This document shows, one piece after another, positions 24,460-33,082 of a DNA stretch of 33,131 bases. This DNA is from Congregicoccus sp964517665 (lineage in GTDB: Bacteria; Verrucomicrobiota; Verrucomicrobiia; Opitutales; Opitutaceae). Made by a program: the position numbers and the translations under genes. The stretch spans positions 1-33,131 of the forward strand of contig CAZFCY010000034.1 in the NCBI GenBank assembly GCA_964517665.1, written 5' to 3'. Position 1 is the stretch's first letter; every line of letters begins with the position of its first letter. The notes beneath the pieces are model-generated. The model had not been told where the DNA came from and did no database searches. It worked only from the letters and a program-made list of their open reading frames with translations.

Positions 24460-27400
24460 CTACGGGAGTGAGGGGAGTTGAAAATAAAAGGTCGTCTCTT
24501 CTCCGGGGATGGACTCGGCCCAGATCCGGCCTCCGTGACGTTGGACGATCCGCTGCACCGTGGCGAGCCCGATGCCCGTGCCGGGATAATCGATTTCCGT
24601 GTGCAGGCGCTGGAAAACGCCGAAGAGTTTCGCGGCGTGGCGTTGCTCGAAGCCGGCGCCGTTGTCGCGCACGAAAAAGGCCGGGCCCGAGGGCGTCCGG
24701 GCCTGGCCGAAGGAGGCGCGCGGTTGCGCGGCCTTCGCGCTGAACTTCCAGGCGTTGTCGAGGAGGTTGAAGAGCGCGATCTCGAGCAGCCTGGCGTCGC
24801 CGCGACAGCGCAGGTCGGGCGCGCAGGCGAAGTCCACGCGGATTTCCGGATGGGCTTCCCGCACCCGTTGCGCGGTGTCCTCGACGAGCGCGGTGAGATC
24901 GATCCCGGCCGGGCGCAATTCGGCGCGGGTGGTGCGCGAGAGGTTGAGCAGGTTGTCGATCAACAGGCCGAGGCGCTGGCTCTCGGCGCGGACGCGGTCG
25001 AGGTAGGCGAGGGCGGTGGCGTCGAGCGTGGACCCGTAATCCTCCTTGATCGCGAGGCTCCAGCCGTCGATCCCGCGCAGCGGCGCGCGCAGGTCGTGGG
25101 AGACGGAATAGGCGAACGACTCGAGTTCGCGGTTCGCGGCCTGGAGTTCGGCGGTACGATCCGCGACCCGGGTTTCGAGTTCCTCGTTGAGCCGGCGAAT
25201 GCGATCTTCGGTGGCGCGCAGCGCGGTCGCCTTCCGGATGCGCCGGTTCACCTCCTCGACGAGCTTTTCGTTGCTCTCGCGCAACTCTTGCGTGCGCCCC
25301 GCGACGACGCGCTCGAGCTGGCGTTTGTCGCGCTGGAGCGCGGCTTCGCGCCAGCGGACATAGGCCCAGATGCCGCCGCCGAGCGCGAGCGCCGCGAAGG
25401 CGTAGAACCACCAGGTCTGGTGGACATGCGGCGGCAGCCGGAACGCCACCGCGGCGCCCTGCGTGTTCCAGACCTGGTCGGCGTTGGCGGCGATGACTTC
25501 GAAACGGTAGTTTCCCGGCCGAAGTCCGCCGTAGTGGGCCACGCGCTTGTGCCTGGCGTCGACCCAGTTTCGCTCGAGCGGCCTGAGCCGGTATTTGAAC
25601 ACGTTCTGAGCGGCGTGGCTCAGGCCGAGCGCGGAAAAATGGATCTCGATCTCCCCGCGCCCGGGCCGGAGCCCGGCGAGGTCGCCGGGCTGATGAGCCA
25701 CCTTGTCGATGACGACCTCGTCGATCACGACGGAGGGCGGGCGCGTGTTCTTGCGGATGCGCGCCGGGTCGAAGACCGCGACGCCCTTGCTTGTCGCGAA
25801 ATAAAGGCGTCCATCGCGCGCGACGGTGGCGCCCTGGCCCGTGAACACGTTGGGCGCGACACTGCGCATGCCGTCGATTTCACGATAGAAATCGAACTCG
25901 ATGCCGGCTTTCCGCCCCTGCGCCACGGCGTCGAATTCCGCCATCGGCGCCCGCGCGATGCCGTTGCGGAAGTTGACCCACAACTCGCCATTGTGCGCGA
26001 GGCCGGAGTAGGTGAGCCGGCCGACCCACGCGGGAAGGATGAAGGTCTGCGTCCCGCCTTCGCGCAGCCGCTGGATCGTCATCTCGTCGCGCAGGATCCA
26101 GAGGTCGCCGCTTGCGTCCTCGATCAGCGCGATGGCGTCGCCCGGTTCCCTGCCGGACGCATGCTTTTCCAGCCAGCGGCCCGTTCCGGGATCGAAGCAA
26201 CCGACGCCTTCCGGCCAGGTCACCCACAGGCGATCGCGAGAATCGATGAGCAGCGCGCCGGTCTGCGCGACATCGGGCAGTTTCACGGCTTCGAAAGTCG
26301 ATCCGTCGCCGCGCGCGAGGCCGTGGTTGTAGGTGGAAATCCAGACCGTGCCGCGATCGTCCACTTTCATGTCGCGGATGCGCGGCCGAAGGATCGGGAG
26401 CGTGTCGAAGTGGGTGAACACGCCGTCCTTCAAGCGGCCGACGCCCTGGTCGTAGTAGCCGATCCACAACGCGCCGTCGGATCCCTCGGCGAGATTCCAG
26501 ACGGCCTCGCTGGCAAGGCCGTCGTCCACGCGAAAGACGCGCTCGACCACGCCCGCGGGCGAGAGCCGCGTGAGGCCGCCGCCCCAGACGCCGAGCCAGG
26601 TGCCGCCGTCGCGCGCGGTCAGCGCCGAGACGACAGAGCGCGCCTCGAGCCCGTCGTCGCGGGTGATGGCGCTGGCCTTGACGTCGCCCAACTGCACGAG
26701 GCCCGAGTCGTTGCCGCCCCAGAGGTTGCCCTCGCGGTCCTCGAGCAGGCAAAGAAAGTGCGCGATCGAATCCACGCCCGGTTTCTCGACCACGCGCGCC
26801 CGTCCGTCGTGCACGCGGATCAGTTCGCCGCGGGTGCCGATCCAGAAGTTGCCGTCGGCATCGAAGAGAAGGCTGCGGGCCGACCGGATGGGCTGGCCAT
26901 CGATCGCGGCCACCTGGGTCGCGCGGCCGTCGGCGAATCGAAACAATCCGGCCTCCGAGGCGAGCCACCAACTGCCGTCCGGATCGCGGACCGCCGTGTA
27001 GAGTTGTTGAAGCGGGCCGCCTTCGGGAGCGTCGATCCGGCGCGCCCCGGTTCCGTCGATCGACCACGAGGGCTGGGCCGCGATCAATCGCTCGCCGTCG
27101 CCGCCGCGCGCGACGCGCTGGAGCTGCTTGAACGCCACTCCCGCCGGGAGCGGCGTTTCCTCGACCCGGCCCGCGCGAAAAACGAAGAGGCGGTCGCTCG
27201 TGCCGAAGCGCATGGCGTCTCCGTCGCGCTCGACCCAGCGGACGGCGGCGCTCTCGAACTGCCGCAACTCCGCGGGCCGCGACCAGCGTCCCTTGTGATG
27301 CCGGACGATGCCGCGCGCCGTCCCGATCCAGAGCCGCCCTTCGGCGTCCTCGGCGAGGCTGAAGACCTCGTCGTCGATCAGCTCCGGCACATCGGCCTTG

Positions 27401-27687
27401 GTGTAGGCGGTGAACTCCAGGCCGTCGAACCGCGCCAGGCCGCTGCGTGTGCCCAGCCAGAGAAAGCCGTCGGAGGTCTGAAAGAGGACGCGCACGGAGG
27501 TGTAGGGGATGCCGTCGCTCACATTCCATTCGGCGAACTGATAGCGCTCCGGCGGCCTCCGCGGATCGAGCGCGAAGGCCTGCGCGATGAAAGCGAGGGC
27601 GAGCGCCAGCGCCACGCCGCCGCGCCCCGGGCGCGCGCGGGCATCCGGCCTCCGCGGGTGGAATCGATCGATGGGAAAATCAGTCAC
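24460..27687 (-). CDS. Two-component sensor histidine kinase with periplasmic beta-propeller
   Basis: About 1075 residues. Signal-like hydrophobic segment GVALALALAFIAQAFA, then a large extracytoplasmic region of two-component-regulator propeller blades (repeats such as DGFLWLGTRSGLARFDGL, EGRLWIGTARGI, DGALWIGYYDQGVGRL), a Y_Y_Y domain (YRLRPLERNW...YGGLRPGNYRFEV), one membrane helix (WWFYAFAALALGGGIWAYV), a coiled coil, a HisKA domain with phospho-His about residue 864 (YSVSHDLRAPLRG) and an ATPase domain (NLLDNAWKFS, DNGAGF, GTGIGLATV). The layout recalls polysaccharide-sensing systems. GTG 27687 is the best available start, since upstream residues in frame are unlike a signal peptide. The start is uncertain. 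Confidence 0.88.
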   Translation of the reverse strand: MTDFPIDRFHPRRPDARARPGRGGVALALALAFIAQAFALDPRRPPERYQFAEWNVSDGIPYTSVRVLFQTSDGFLWLGTRSGLARFDGLEFTAYTKADVPELIDDEVFSLAEDAEGRLWIGTARGIVRHHKGRWSRPAELRQFESAAVRWVERDGDAMRFGTSDRLFVFRAGRVEETPLPAGVAFKQLQRVARGGDGERLIAAQPSWSIDGTGARRIDAPEGGPLQQLYTAVRDPDGSWWLASEAGLFRFADGRATQVAAIDGQPIRSARSLLFDADGNFWIGTRGELIRVHDGRARVVEKPGVDSIAHFLCLLEDREGNLWGGNDSGLVQLGDVKASAITRDDGLEARSVVSALTARDGGTWLGVWGGGLTRLSPAGVVERVFRVDDGLASEAVWNLAEGSDGALWIGYYDQGVGRLKDGVFTHFDTLPILRPRIRDMKVDDRGTVWISTYNHGLARGDGSTFEAVKLPDVAQTGALLIDSRDRLWVTWPEGVGCFDPGTGRWLEKHASGREPGDAIALIEDASGDLWILRDEMTIQRLREGGTQTFILPAWVGRLTYSGLAHNGELWVNFRNGIARAPMAEFDAVAQGRKAGIEFDFYREIDGMRSVAPNVFTGQGATVARDGRLYFATSKGVAVFDPARIRKNTRPPSVVIDEVVIDKVAHQPGDLAGLRPGRGEIEIHFSALGLSHAAQNVFKYRLRPLERNWVDARHKRVAHYGGLRPGNYRFEVIAANADQVWNTQGAAVAFRLPPHVHQTWWFYAFAALALGGGIWAYVRWREAALQRDKRQLERVVAGRTQELRESNEKLVEEVNRRIRKATALRATEDRIRRLNEELETRVADRTAELQAANRELESFAYSVSHDLRAPLRGIDGWSLAIKEDYGSTLDATALAYLDRVRAESQRLGLLIDNLLNLSRTTRAELRPAGIDLTALVEDTAQRVREAHPEIRVDFACAPDLRCRGDARLLEIALFNLLDNAWKFSAKAAQPRASFGQARTPSGPAFFVRDNGAGFEQRHAAKLFGVFQRLHTEIDYPGTGIGLATVQRIVQRHGGRIWAESIPGEETTFYFQLPSLP

Positions 27688-27940
27688 CGGAATTTGTGAG
27701 GCGCCGCCACCATGAAGAGGGGACCGCGCGAGTGAACGCGGGCTCCGGGCGCGGTCAAGCGGGCATGGAAGGAGCGGCGGCGGGAACGCGCGTGGTTGGA
27801 GCGATGGCTGTGGCGCGGGAGAAACCTCTGCCGGGTTCGGGGAGCGGGCCTGGTTGGTTTTTTTCGCGCTCGGGGTTTGCCACGTTTCCGCGATCGTGTC
27901 CGAGTGGCGCGCCTCCCTCCTCTCTCGCGTTTTCACCACG

Positions 27941-29386
27941 ATGAGCGAACCGATTGTCTACCCCGAGCCGCCGGCGGATTTGCGCAGCCGCAAGCCGTGG
28001 CATCATCTCAAATACTTCGGCGCCGGCGCGATCATGGCGTCCGTCACCATCGGCTCGGGCGAGACGCTCTTCGCGTCGCGCGAAGGCGCCATGTTCGGCT
28101 ACACGCTGCTCTGGTGCTTCGTCGCCGGGGCCGTCCTCAAGGGCGTTCAGGTGTATTCAGCGATGCGATACATGACGCTCACCGGCGAGCATCCGATGAC
28201 GCATTGGGGGCGCCTGCCGGGGCCGCGCAACTGGGCGCCGATTCTCATGGGCGTGCTCAGTGTCGTTTGTTTTCCGTTCTGGTTGTCGGGCCTGCCGCTG
28301 CTGCTGGGAAAGACGATCAACTGGGCCTTTGGCGTGACCGGCCCGGAGGCGGAGCTGCTCTTCAACGCGCGCGTCTGGGGCTCGATCACGATCGTCGTGG
28401 TCGTGACCGCGACCTGGCTGCAAAGCTACGGCCTGCTCGAGAAGATCCAGACCGCCGTCGTCTTCATCCTGCTGGGCAGCATGCTCGTCGCCGTCGTCGC
28501 CGCGCAGCCCGATCTGCCGGCGGTTTTGCTGGGCGCGTTCGTTCCGGTCGTGCCATCGGATTACGAGCCGTGGGTGAAGGAAACCTACGCGTCGATCGCG
28601 CGACGGCCGCCGTGGGTCGAGATCGTCGCGGCGCTCGGCGCGATCGGCGGCGGCACGTATGATTATCTTGGATACGTCGGCATGCTGCGCGAGAAGACCT
28701 GGGGCGCGCTCGGCCTGCATCGCGGGCGCGGGCTCGCGGAGCTGCCCGATGTCGATGCCGCGCCCGCGATCGATTCCTCGCCGGAAAACCTGCGCCGCGC
28801 CCGCATGTGGCTGCGCGCTCCGAAGATCGACGCGGGGGCGAGCTTCGGCGCGGTCGCGCTCTTCACCGCGTGCTTCGTCATTCTCGGCGCGGTCATCCTG
28901 CACCCGCAGCGCCTCGTGCCGGCGGACAATGCGTTGCTGACGCACCAGGCGCAGTTTCTGACCAACATTCATCCGTGGCTGCGGTGGGTGTATATCGTCG
29001 GCATCTTCTTCGCCATCGGCGGCACGGTTTACGGCGCCTATGAAGTGTATATACGCACGGCCTTCGAATGCGCCCGGCCGGTGAGCGCGCGCCTGCGGCG
29101 GGTGTCGCACCGGAAGTTTCGCGCGGTCATCCTGCTTTATTGCGCGGTGGGCGGGCTGACGCTGCTCTGGACTTTCGAGGATCCGGTCGCGCTCGTCACG
29201 CCCGCGTCGATCGTCGGCGGTGTCTTCACCTGCGGGCTGTGGTGTTTCGCGATGCTCTGGACCGACCGCCGGTTCCTGCCGAAGGCGCTGCAAATGCGCG
29301 CCGGCCTCACCACGCTCCTCGCCATCTCGGGCGTCTTCCTCACCGCGATGGGCGCGAAGGCGATCTGGGATTTTTTGAGTGGCTGA
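27941..29386 (+). CDS. Nramp-related membrane transporter
   Basis: 481 residues with about eleven membrane helices. The N-terminal helix GAGAIMASVTIGSGETLFAS followed by AMFGYTLLWCFVAGAVLKG aligns with Nramp helix 1 (GPG...DPGN...FGYTLLW), and later helices fit the LeuT-like fold. The Nramp metal-binding residues are not kept: the DPGN motif aligns with GSGE, and the helix 6 MPH motif is replaced by a GGGTYDYLGYVGM segment. The substrate is therefore unknown and need not be Mn or Fe. ATG 27941 is used. The 253-base gap to the divergent kinase must hold both promoters, but none is obvious. Confidence 0.75.
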   Translation: MSEPIVYPEPPADLRSRKPWHHLKYFGAGAIMASVTIGSGETLFASREGAMFGYTLLWCFVAGAVLKGVQVYSAMRYMTLTGEHPMTHWGRLPGPRNWAPILMGVLSVVCFPFWLSGLPLLLGKTINWAFGVTGPEAELLFNARVWGSITIVVVVTATWLQSYGLLEKIQTAVVFILLGSMLVAVVAAQPDLPAVLLGAFVPVVPSDYEPWVKETYASIARRPPWVEIVAALGAIGGGTYDYLGYVGMLREKTWGALGLHRGRGLAELPDVDAAPAIDSSPENLRRARMWLRAPKIDAGASFGAVALFTACFVILGAVILHPQRLVPADNALLTHQAQFLTNIHPWLRWVYIVGIFFAIGGTVYGAYEVYIRTAFECARPVSARLRRVSHRKFRAVILLYCAVGGLTLLWTFEDPVALVTPASIVGGVFTCGLWCFAMLWTDRRFLPKALQMRAGLTTLLAISGVFLTAMGAKAIWDFLSG

Positions 29387-29390
29387 GTTT

Positions 29391-29449
29391 TAAGAGCGCA
29401 AGGTGGAAACGCGCACTTCAGGCTTACGCTCTTGAGCCTTGCGCTCTTA
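29391..29449. repeat. Perfect inverted repeat, TAAGAGCGCAAGG family
   Basis: TAAGAGCGCAAGG (29391-29403) pairs exactly with CCTTGCGCTCTTA (29437-29449). GGCTTACGCTCTTGAG inside the loop is another copy of the same motif. It starts five bases after the transporter stop and could act as a processing or termination hairpin before the next gene. Confidence 0.8.
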
Positions 29450-29462
29450 CGCTCTCCCCCTC

Positions 29463-30539
29463 GTGCCCTACCTTGAATACAGTCTCGGCGCGCTCGGCGC
29501 CTGTTTGTGCGCGTGGGTGTTGGTCGCCCTCTGGATCCGCGTGTCGGTGCGCGCGCGGATCGTCGATGTGCCGAATGCGCGCAGCTCGCATGCGAAGGCG
29601 ACTCCGCGCGGCGGCGGCGTCGGCATCGTGGCCACGATCGTGCTCGGGGTGGGCGCGGCCCTGGCGTGCGGACGCGCCGGCGATCTCGAGGGCGCGCTTT
29701 GGGCCGGAGGACTGGCGGTGTTCATCGCCGTCGTCAGCTTCATCGACGACGTGCGCTCGCTGCCTTCGCTCCTCCGGCTGGTGTTGCAACTGGGCGCCGC
29801 CGCGCTGGCGGTGTGGAAGCTCGGCGCGTTTCCCGCGCTGACGCTTCCGTTTCTCGATCCTCTCATCCTGCCGCGAGGGCTCATGGCGGTCGTGACCGTG
29901 ATCTGGATCGTGGGCCTCACGAACGTCTATAATTTCATGGACGGCATCGACGGCATCGCGGGCGGCCAGGGTTTCGTGGCCGGCCTGGCCTGGGCGTGGT
30001 TTGGCGCCATGGCCGGCGCGCCGCTTGTGGCCTGGACGGGCCTGATGATCGCGGCGGCGTGCCTCGGCTTTCTGTTGCACAACTGGTCGCCGGCGAAGGT
30101 GTTCATGGGCGACGTCGGGAGCGCGTTTCTCGGCTTCACCTTTGCCGTGCTGCCGCTCCTCGCGCTTCACGGGCAGGCGCGACTCGCGGGCTGGTCGCCG
30201 CTTTTCATCGGCGCGGTTCCCCTCTTCGCGGCGCTGGTCGTCTGGCCTTTCATCGGCGACGGGTCGTTCACCTTCGCGCGGCGGCTGAGGCACGGGGAAA
30301 ACGTGCTCGCCGCGCACCGCAGCCATCTTTACCAGCGGCTGACCATCGCCGGCTGGCCGCACGCGATCGTCAGCCGGTTCTATATCTGGTGGGCCGCCGG
30401 CTGCGCGCTGTGTGGAGTCGTGTATTTGAAAACCGGACACGGCGAACGGCTCGTCGCGCTCGCCGGCTGCGCGTTGTCCGTCATCGCCGTTTACCGCATC
30501 GTGAAGCGGGCGGAGGCGGTGGGGAAGAGAAGCGAATAG
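29463..30539 (+). CDS. UDP-sugar: undecaprenyl-phosphate sugar-1-phosphate transferase (MraY/WecA family)
   Basis: About 358 residues with ten or so membrane helices. Starts the assembly of a cell-surface glycan by moving an N-acetyl-hexosamine phosphate onto undecaprenyl phosphate. Motifs: PRGGGVGIV (first loop), SFIDDVRSLP (catalytic Asp pair), NVYNFMDGIDGIAGGQ, KVFMGDVGSAFLGF and the late cytosolic loop HRSHLYQRL typical of the WbpL/WecA branch rather than MraY. GTG 29463 is chosen because the alternative TTG at 29439 lies inside the repeat. The exact sugar (GlcNAc, FucNAc or QuiNAc) is not readable. Confidence 0.88.
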   Translation: MPYLEYSLGALGACLCAWVLVALWIRVSVRARIVDVPNARSSHAKATPRGGGVGIVATIVLGVGAALACGRAGDLEGALWAGGLAVFIAVVSFIDDVRSLPSLLRLVLQLGAAALAVWKLGAFPALTLPFLDPLILPRGLMAVVTVIWIVGLTNVYNFMDGIDGIAGGQGFVAGLAWAWFGAMAGAPLVAWTGLMIAAACLGFLLHNWSPAKVFMGDVGSAFLGFTFAVLPLLALHGQARLAGWSPLFIGAVPLFAALVVWPFIGDGSFTFARRLRHGENVLAAHRSHLYQRLTIAGWPHAIVSRFYIWWAAGCALCGVVYLKTGHGERLVALAGCALSVIAVYRIVKRAEAVGKRSE

Positions 30540-30822
30540 CGAGTGGCGAGGAGGAAATCGCATGCCGGGACAGAGACGCGCCCCCGGGCTCGCGCGGGCC
30601 GCGGCAGCTTGCACGGGACCGGCCGCCTGGCATTGCAGCCTGCGCGGACGAGGCGCGGCCCCGGCCCGGTCGCGACAGGCATGTCCGCCTTGTGGCGCGC
30701 GCATCCGGCGGCGCTGGCACGCGAATCGCCATGAGCGGTGGCGCCGGCCCGCCGTGTTCGCGGCTCCATGGTGGAAATCTGGATACGGCCGGGCATTCGG
30801 TTGCGAGGGAAGAGATTTTTCG
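30540..30822. other. Non-coding gap with repeat fragments
   Basis: 283 bases with no supported gene. It begins with GCGAATAGCGAGTGGCGAGG (30533-30552), a fragment of the repeat family also at 15435 and 16502. The rest is GC-rich without a clear hairpin or promoter. A GAGGGAAGAG stretch at about 30805 is a plausible ribosome binding site for the next gene. Confidence 0.5.
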
Positions 30823-31236
30823 ATGTTCAAGAAACACAAGCGCGAGTTGAGGCAGTTCTCCCGGAAGCCTGTCGGGCATCGCTTCGAGGAGAGTCACATG
30901 GCCCGCCGGAAGGCGCGCGGCGGCCGCCCGCTCAACTGGAAGAAGGCGCTCTGGATGGCGCTCGGCATCGTCCTCGTGATGATCGGCGCGTTCCTGTCCG
31001 TCGCGCCGGGGCCGGGGATCGTTTTCTTTCTGCCCGGCGCGCTCCTGCTCGCGCGCGAATCGCTGTGGATCGCGCGTTTGATGGACGGGCTCGACCGGCT
31101 TGCGCACCCGCTCGTGGAGTGGGCGGGGCAACGCTGGGAAAGTCTTTCCCCGCGCACCCGCAGAGTCGCGAGCGTGGCGGTCGCCTGCCTTTCCCTCGCG
31201 AGCGTGGCTGCCGGCATCTATGTTGCGATGTCGTGA
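30823..31236 (+). CDS. Putative transmembrane protein of the PGPGW family
   Basis: 137 residues. A basic N-terminus (MFKKHKRELRQFSRKPVG, then ARRKARGGRPLNWKKA) precedes two closely spaced membrane segments containing MIGAFLSVAPGPGIVFFLPG. The APGPG turn is the family mark. A third hydrophobic stretch lies at the end (VASVAVACLSLASVAAGIYV). The family is widespread but has no known function. ATG 30823 has a purine-rich GAGGGAAGAG about ten bases upstream. A longer frame upstream reads only low-complexity Arg/Ala sequence. Confidence 0.75.
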   Translation: MFKKHKRELRQFSRKPVGHRFEESHMARRKARGGRPLNWKKALWMALGIVLVMIGAFLSVAPGPGIVFFLPGALLLARESLWIARLMDGLDRLAHPLVEWAGQRWESLSPRTRRVASVAVACLSLASVAAGIYVAMS

Positions 31237-31348
31237 AGCGGGATTGTGGCCATGGAAGCGAAGGCGAAGCGCGGCCGCGGAAATGTCCGTTTCCCGCCGC
31301 TTCCGCTTGTCGAGCGCGTTTCATCGGCTTGTGTGTTCGCACCCGATC

Positions 31349-33019
31349 ATGAGCGCGCCCGCTTTTGCCCTTCGCTGTCTTGTTGTCGCGATGCTGACGC
31401 ATCCGTGCGCGGCGCGCGCCGCGCACGGCGGCGAGGCTCCGCCGATCCGGCTCAACACCGTCGGCTACCTTCCCGACGCGAGAAAGCAGGCCTCGGTCAG
31501 CGGCGCGTTCGAGACATTCACGGTTGTCCGGATCGAGGACGGCGGCGTCGCGTTTTCCGGAAGCGCGCAGGGGCCGGTCCACAACGCGGACACCGGCGAG
31601 GATCTCCATGTGGCGGACTTCAGCGCGCTGGACGCGCGCGGTGATTACCGGCTCGAGATCGATGGCCTCGGCTCATCCGCGCCATTCCGGATCGCGGGCG
31701 ATGTCTTTCGGGATGCCTTCCGGCTCGCAACCCGCGCGATGTATTTGTGGCGGTGCGGAACGGCCGTGCGGGGGGAGCACGGCGGCGATGTTTTCAGTTT
31801 CGAGGCGTGTCATCTCGAGGACGCGTGGACCGAATTCATCGACGGCGAGCACGCGCGGCGCGACGCCACCGGCGGCTGGCACGACGCCGGCGACTATAAC
31901 AAGTATGTGACCAACGCCGGCGTGACGGTCGGCGTGATGCTCCGCGCGTGGGAGGATTTTGGCGACCGGATCGCGGCGATCGATCTCGGCATCCCGGAGT
32001 CGGGCGGCGCGATTCCGGACTTTCTCGCGGAGATCAAATGGAAGACCGACTGGCTGCTGAAGATGCAGGCGGAGGACGGCCGGGTGTTTCACAAGGTGAG
32101 CACGATCGACTTCGGCGGCTTCATCATGCCGGACGAGGAAAAGACGCCGCGCTATATCGTGCCGTGGGGCAGCGGGGCGACGGCGGATTTCGTCGCGATG
32201 CTGGCGGCGATGGCGCGCGCGATCGAGCCTTACGACGCGCCTTATGCCGCGCGCTGTCTCGAGGCCGCGCGGAAGAGCCACGCGTTTCTGCGCGCGCATC
32301 CGGACGATCACGCGCCGCGACAGGAGGATTTCAAGACGGGCGGCTACGCCAGCCCGGATGACGACGAGCGGCTTTGGGCAGCGGTGGAGATGTGGGCGAC
32401 GACGGGCGACGTCGAAGCGCTCGCCGACGCGGAGGCGCGCATCCGCGCGGTCGGAGGCGAGGTGGAATTCACCTTCGATTGGGCGGCCGTGCGCAACCTC
32501 GGGTTGTTCACCTACGCGCTCTCCACGCGCGAGGGGCGGGATCCGGCGCTGTCGGGACAGGTGCGCGAAAGCCTTTTGCGAACGGCGGATTCGATCGTGG
32601 CGGCCGCGAAAGCCCATGGCTACGCGCGCCCGCTCGGGGAGCGTTACAGTTGGGGCGGAAACGGCGGCGTCGCGCGCCAGGCGGTGACGCTGCGCGCGGC
32701 GCATCGCGTGTCTCCGAATCCTGAATATATCGCGGCCGCGCGCGACGCGATCGACCATCTCCTCGGCCGGAACGTCCATGGCCGGTCCTACGTCACCGGC
32801 CTCGGCGATCATCCGCCGCTCCATCCGCACGATCGCCGCTCGGGTGGCGACAAGGTCGAGGCGCCATGGCCCGGTTACCTCGTCGGCGGCCCGAATCCGG
32901 GCGCGCGGGACTGGTTCGACGTGGAGGGGGATTATCGCACGAACGAGATCGCGATCAACTGGAACGCCGCGCTCATCTACGCGCTCGCGGCGGAACTGCC
33001 CGGCGGGGCCGAAGAGTAG
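31349..33019 (+). CDS. Secreted glycoside hydrolase family 9 enzyme
   Basis: 556 residues. The signal peptide ALRCLVVAMLTHPCAARA is cut before AHGG. An N-terminal Ig-like domain (about 30-115; IRLNTVGYLPDARKQASV) precedes the (alpha/alpha)6 barrel. GH9 catalytic motifs are complete: GGWHDAGDYNKYV with Asp179 and Asp182, HPHDRRSGGD for substrate binding, and GDYRTNEIAINWNAAL with the acid Glu533. The family cleaves beta-1,4-glucans (endoglucanase or exo-acting glucosidase). No carbohydrate-binding module or anchor is present. ATG 31349 is preferred for its signal peptide; ATG 31283 would add a basic N-region. The stop TAG is the first part of a REP-like element. Confidence 0.92.
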   Translation: MSAPAFALRCLVVAMLTHPCAARAAHGGEAPPIRLNTVGYLPDARKQASVSGAFETFTVVRIEDGGVAFSGSAQGPVHNADTGEDLHVADFSALDARGDYRLEIDGLGSSAPFRIAGDVFRDAFRLATRAMYLWRCGTAVRGEHGGDVFSFEACHLEDAWTEFIDGEHARRDATGGWHDAGDYNKYVTNAGVTVGVMLRAWEDFGDRIAAIDLGIPESGGAIPDFLAEIKWKTDWLLKMQAEDGRVFHKVSTIDFGGFIMPDEEKTPRYIVPWGSGATADFVAMLAAMARAIEPYDAPYAARCLEAARKSHAFLRAHPDDHAPRQEDFKTGGYASPDDDERLWAAVEMWATTGDVEALADAEARIRAVGGEVEFTFDWAAVRNLGLFTYALSTREGRDPALSGQVRESLLRTADSIVAAAKAHGYARPLGERYSWGGNGGVARQAVTLRAAHRVSPNPEYIAAARDAIDHLLGRNVHGRSYVTGLGDHPPLHPHDRRSGGDKVEAPWPGYLVGGPNPGARDWFDVEGDYRTNEIAINWNAALIYALAAELPGGAEE

Positions 33020-33082
33020 GAGCGGCTTCAGCCGCGATGCGAAAGCGTTGCGTGGACGAATCGCGGCTGAAGCCGCTCCTAC
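33016..33082. repeat. REP-like inverted pair, copy 5
   Basis: The left copy begins GTAGGAGCGGCTTCAG at 33016. Its TAG (33017-33019) is the stop codon of the GH9 gene. The right copy ends CTCCTAC at 33082. Nothing is recognised in the remaining bases to 33131. Confidence 0.9.

Noticed and set aside
24478..27699. A 1073-codon open frame antisense to the histidine kinase
   Set aside because: High GC content keeps the reverse frame open. The predicted protein is Arg/Asp/Ala-rich with no recognisable motif, while the minus-strand frame has clear propeller, HisKA and ATPase motifs.
30562..30822. An N-terminal extension of the PGPGW protein
   Set aside because: The extra 87 residues are low-complexity Arg/Ala/Pro sequence, and a purine-rich site precedes the internal ATG at 30823.
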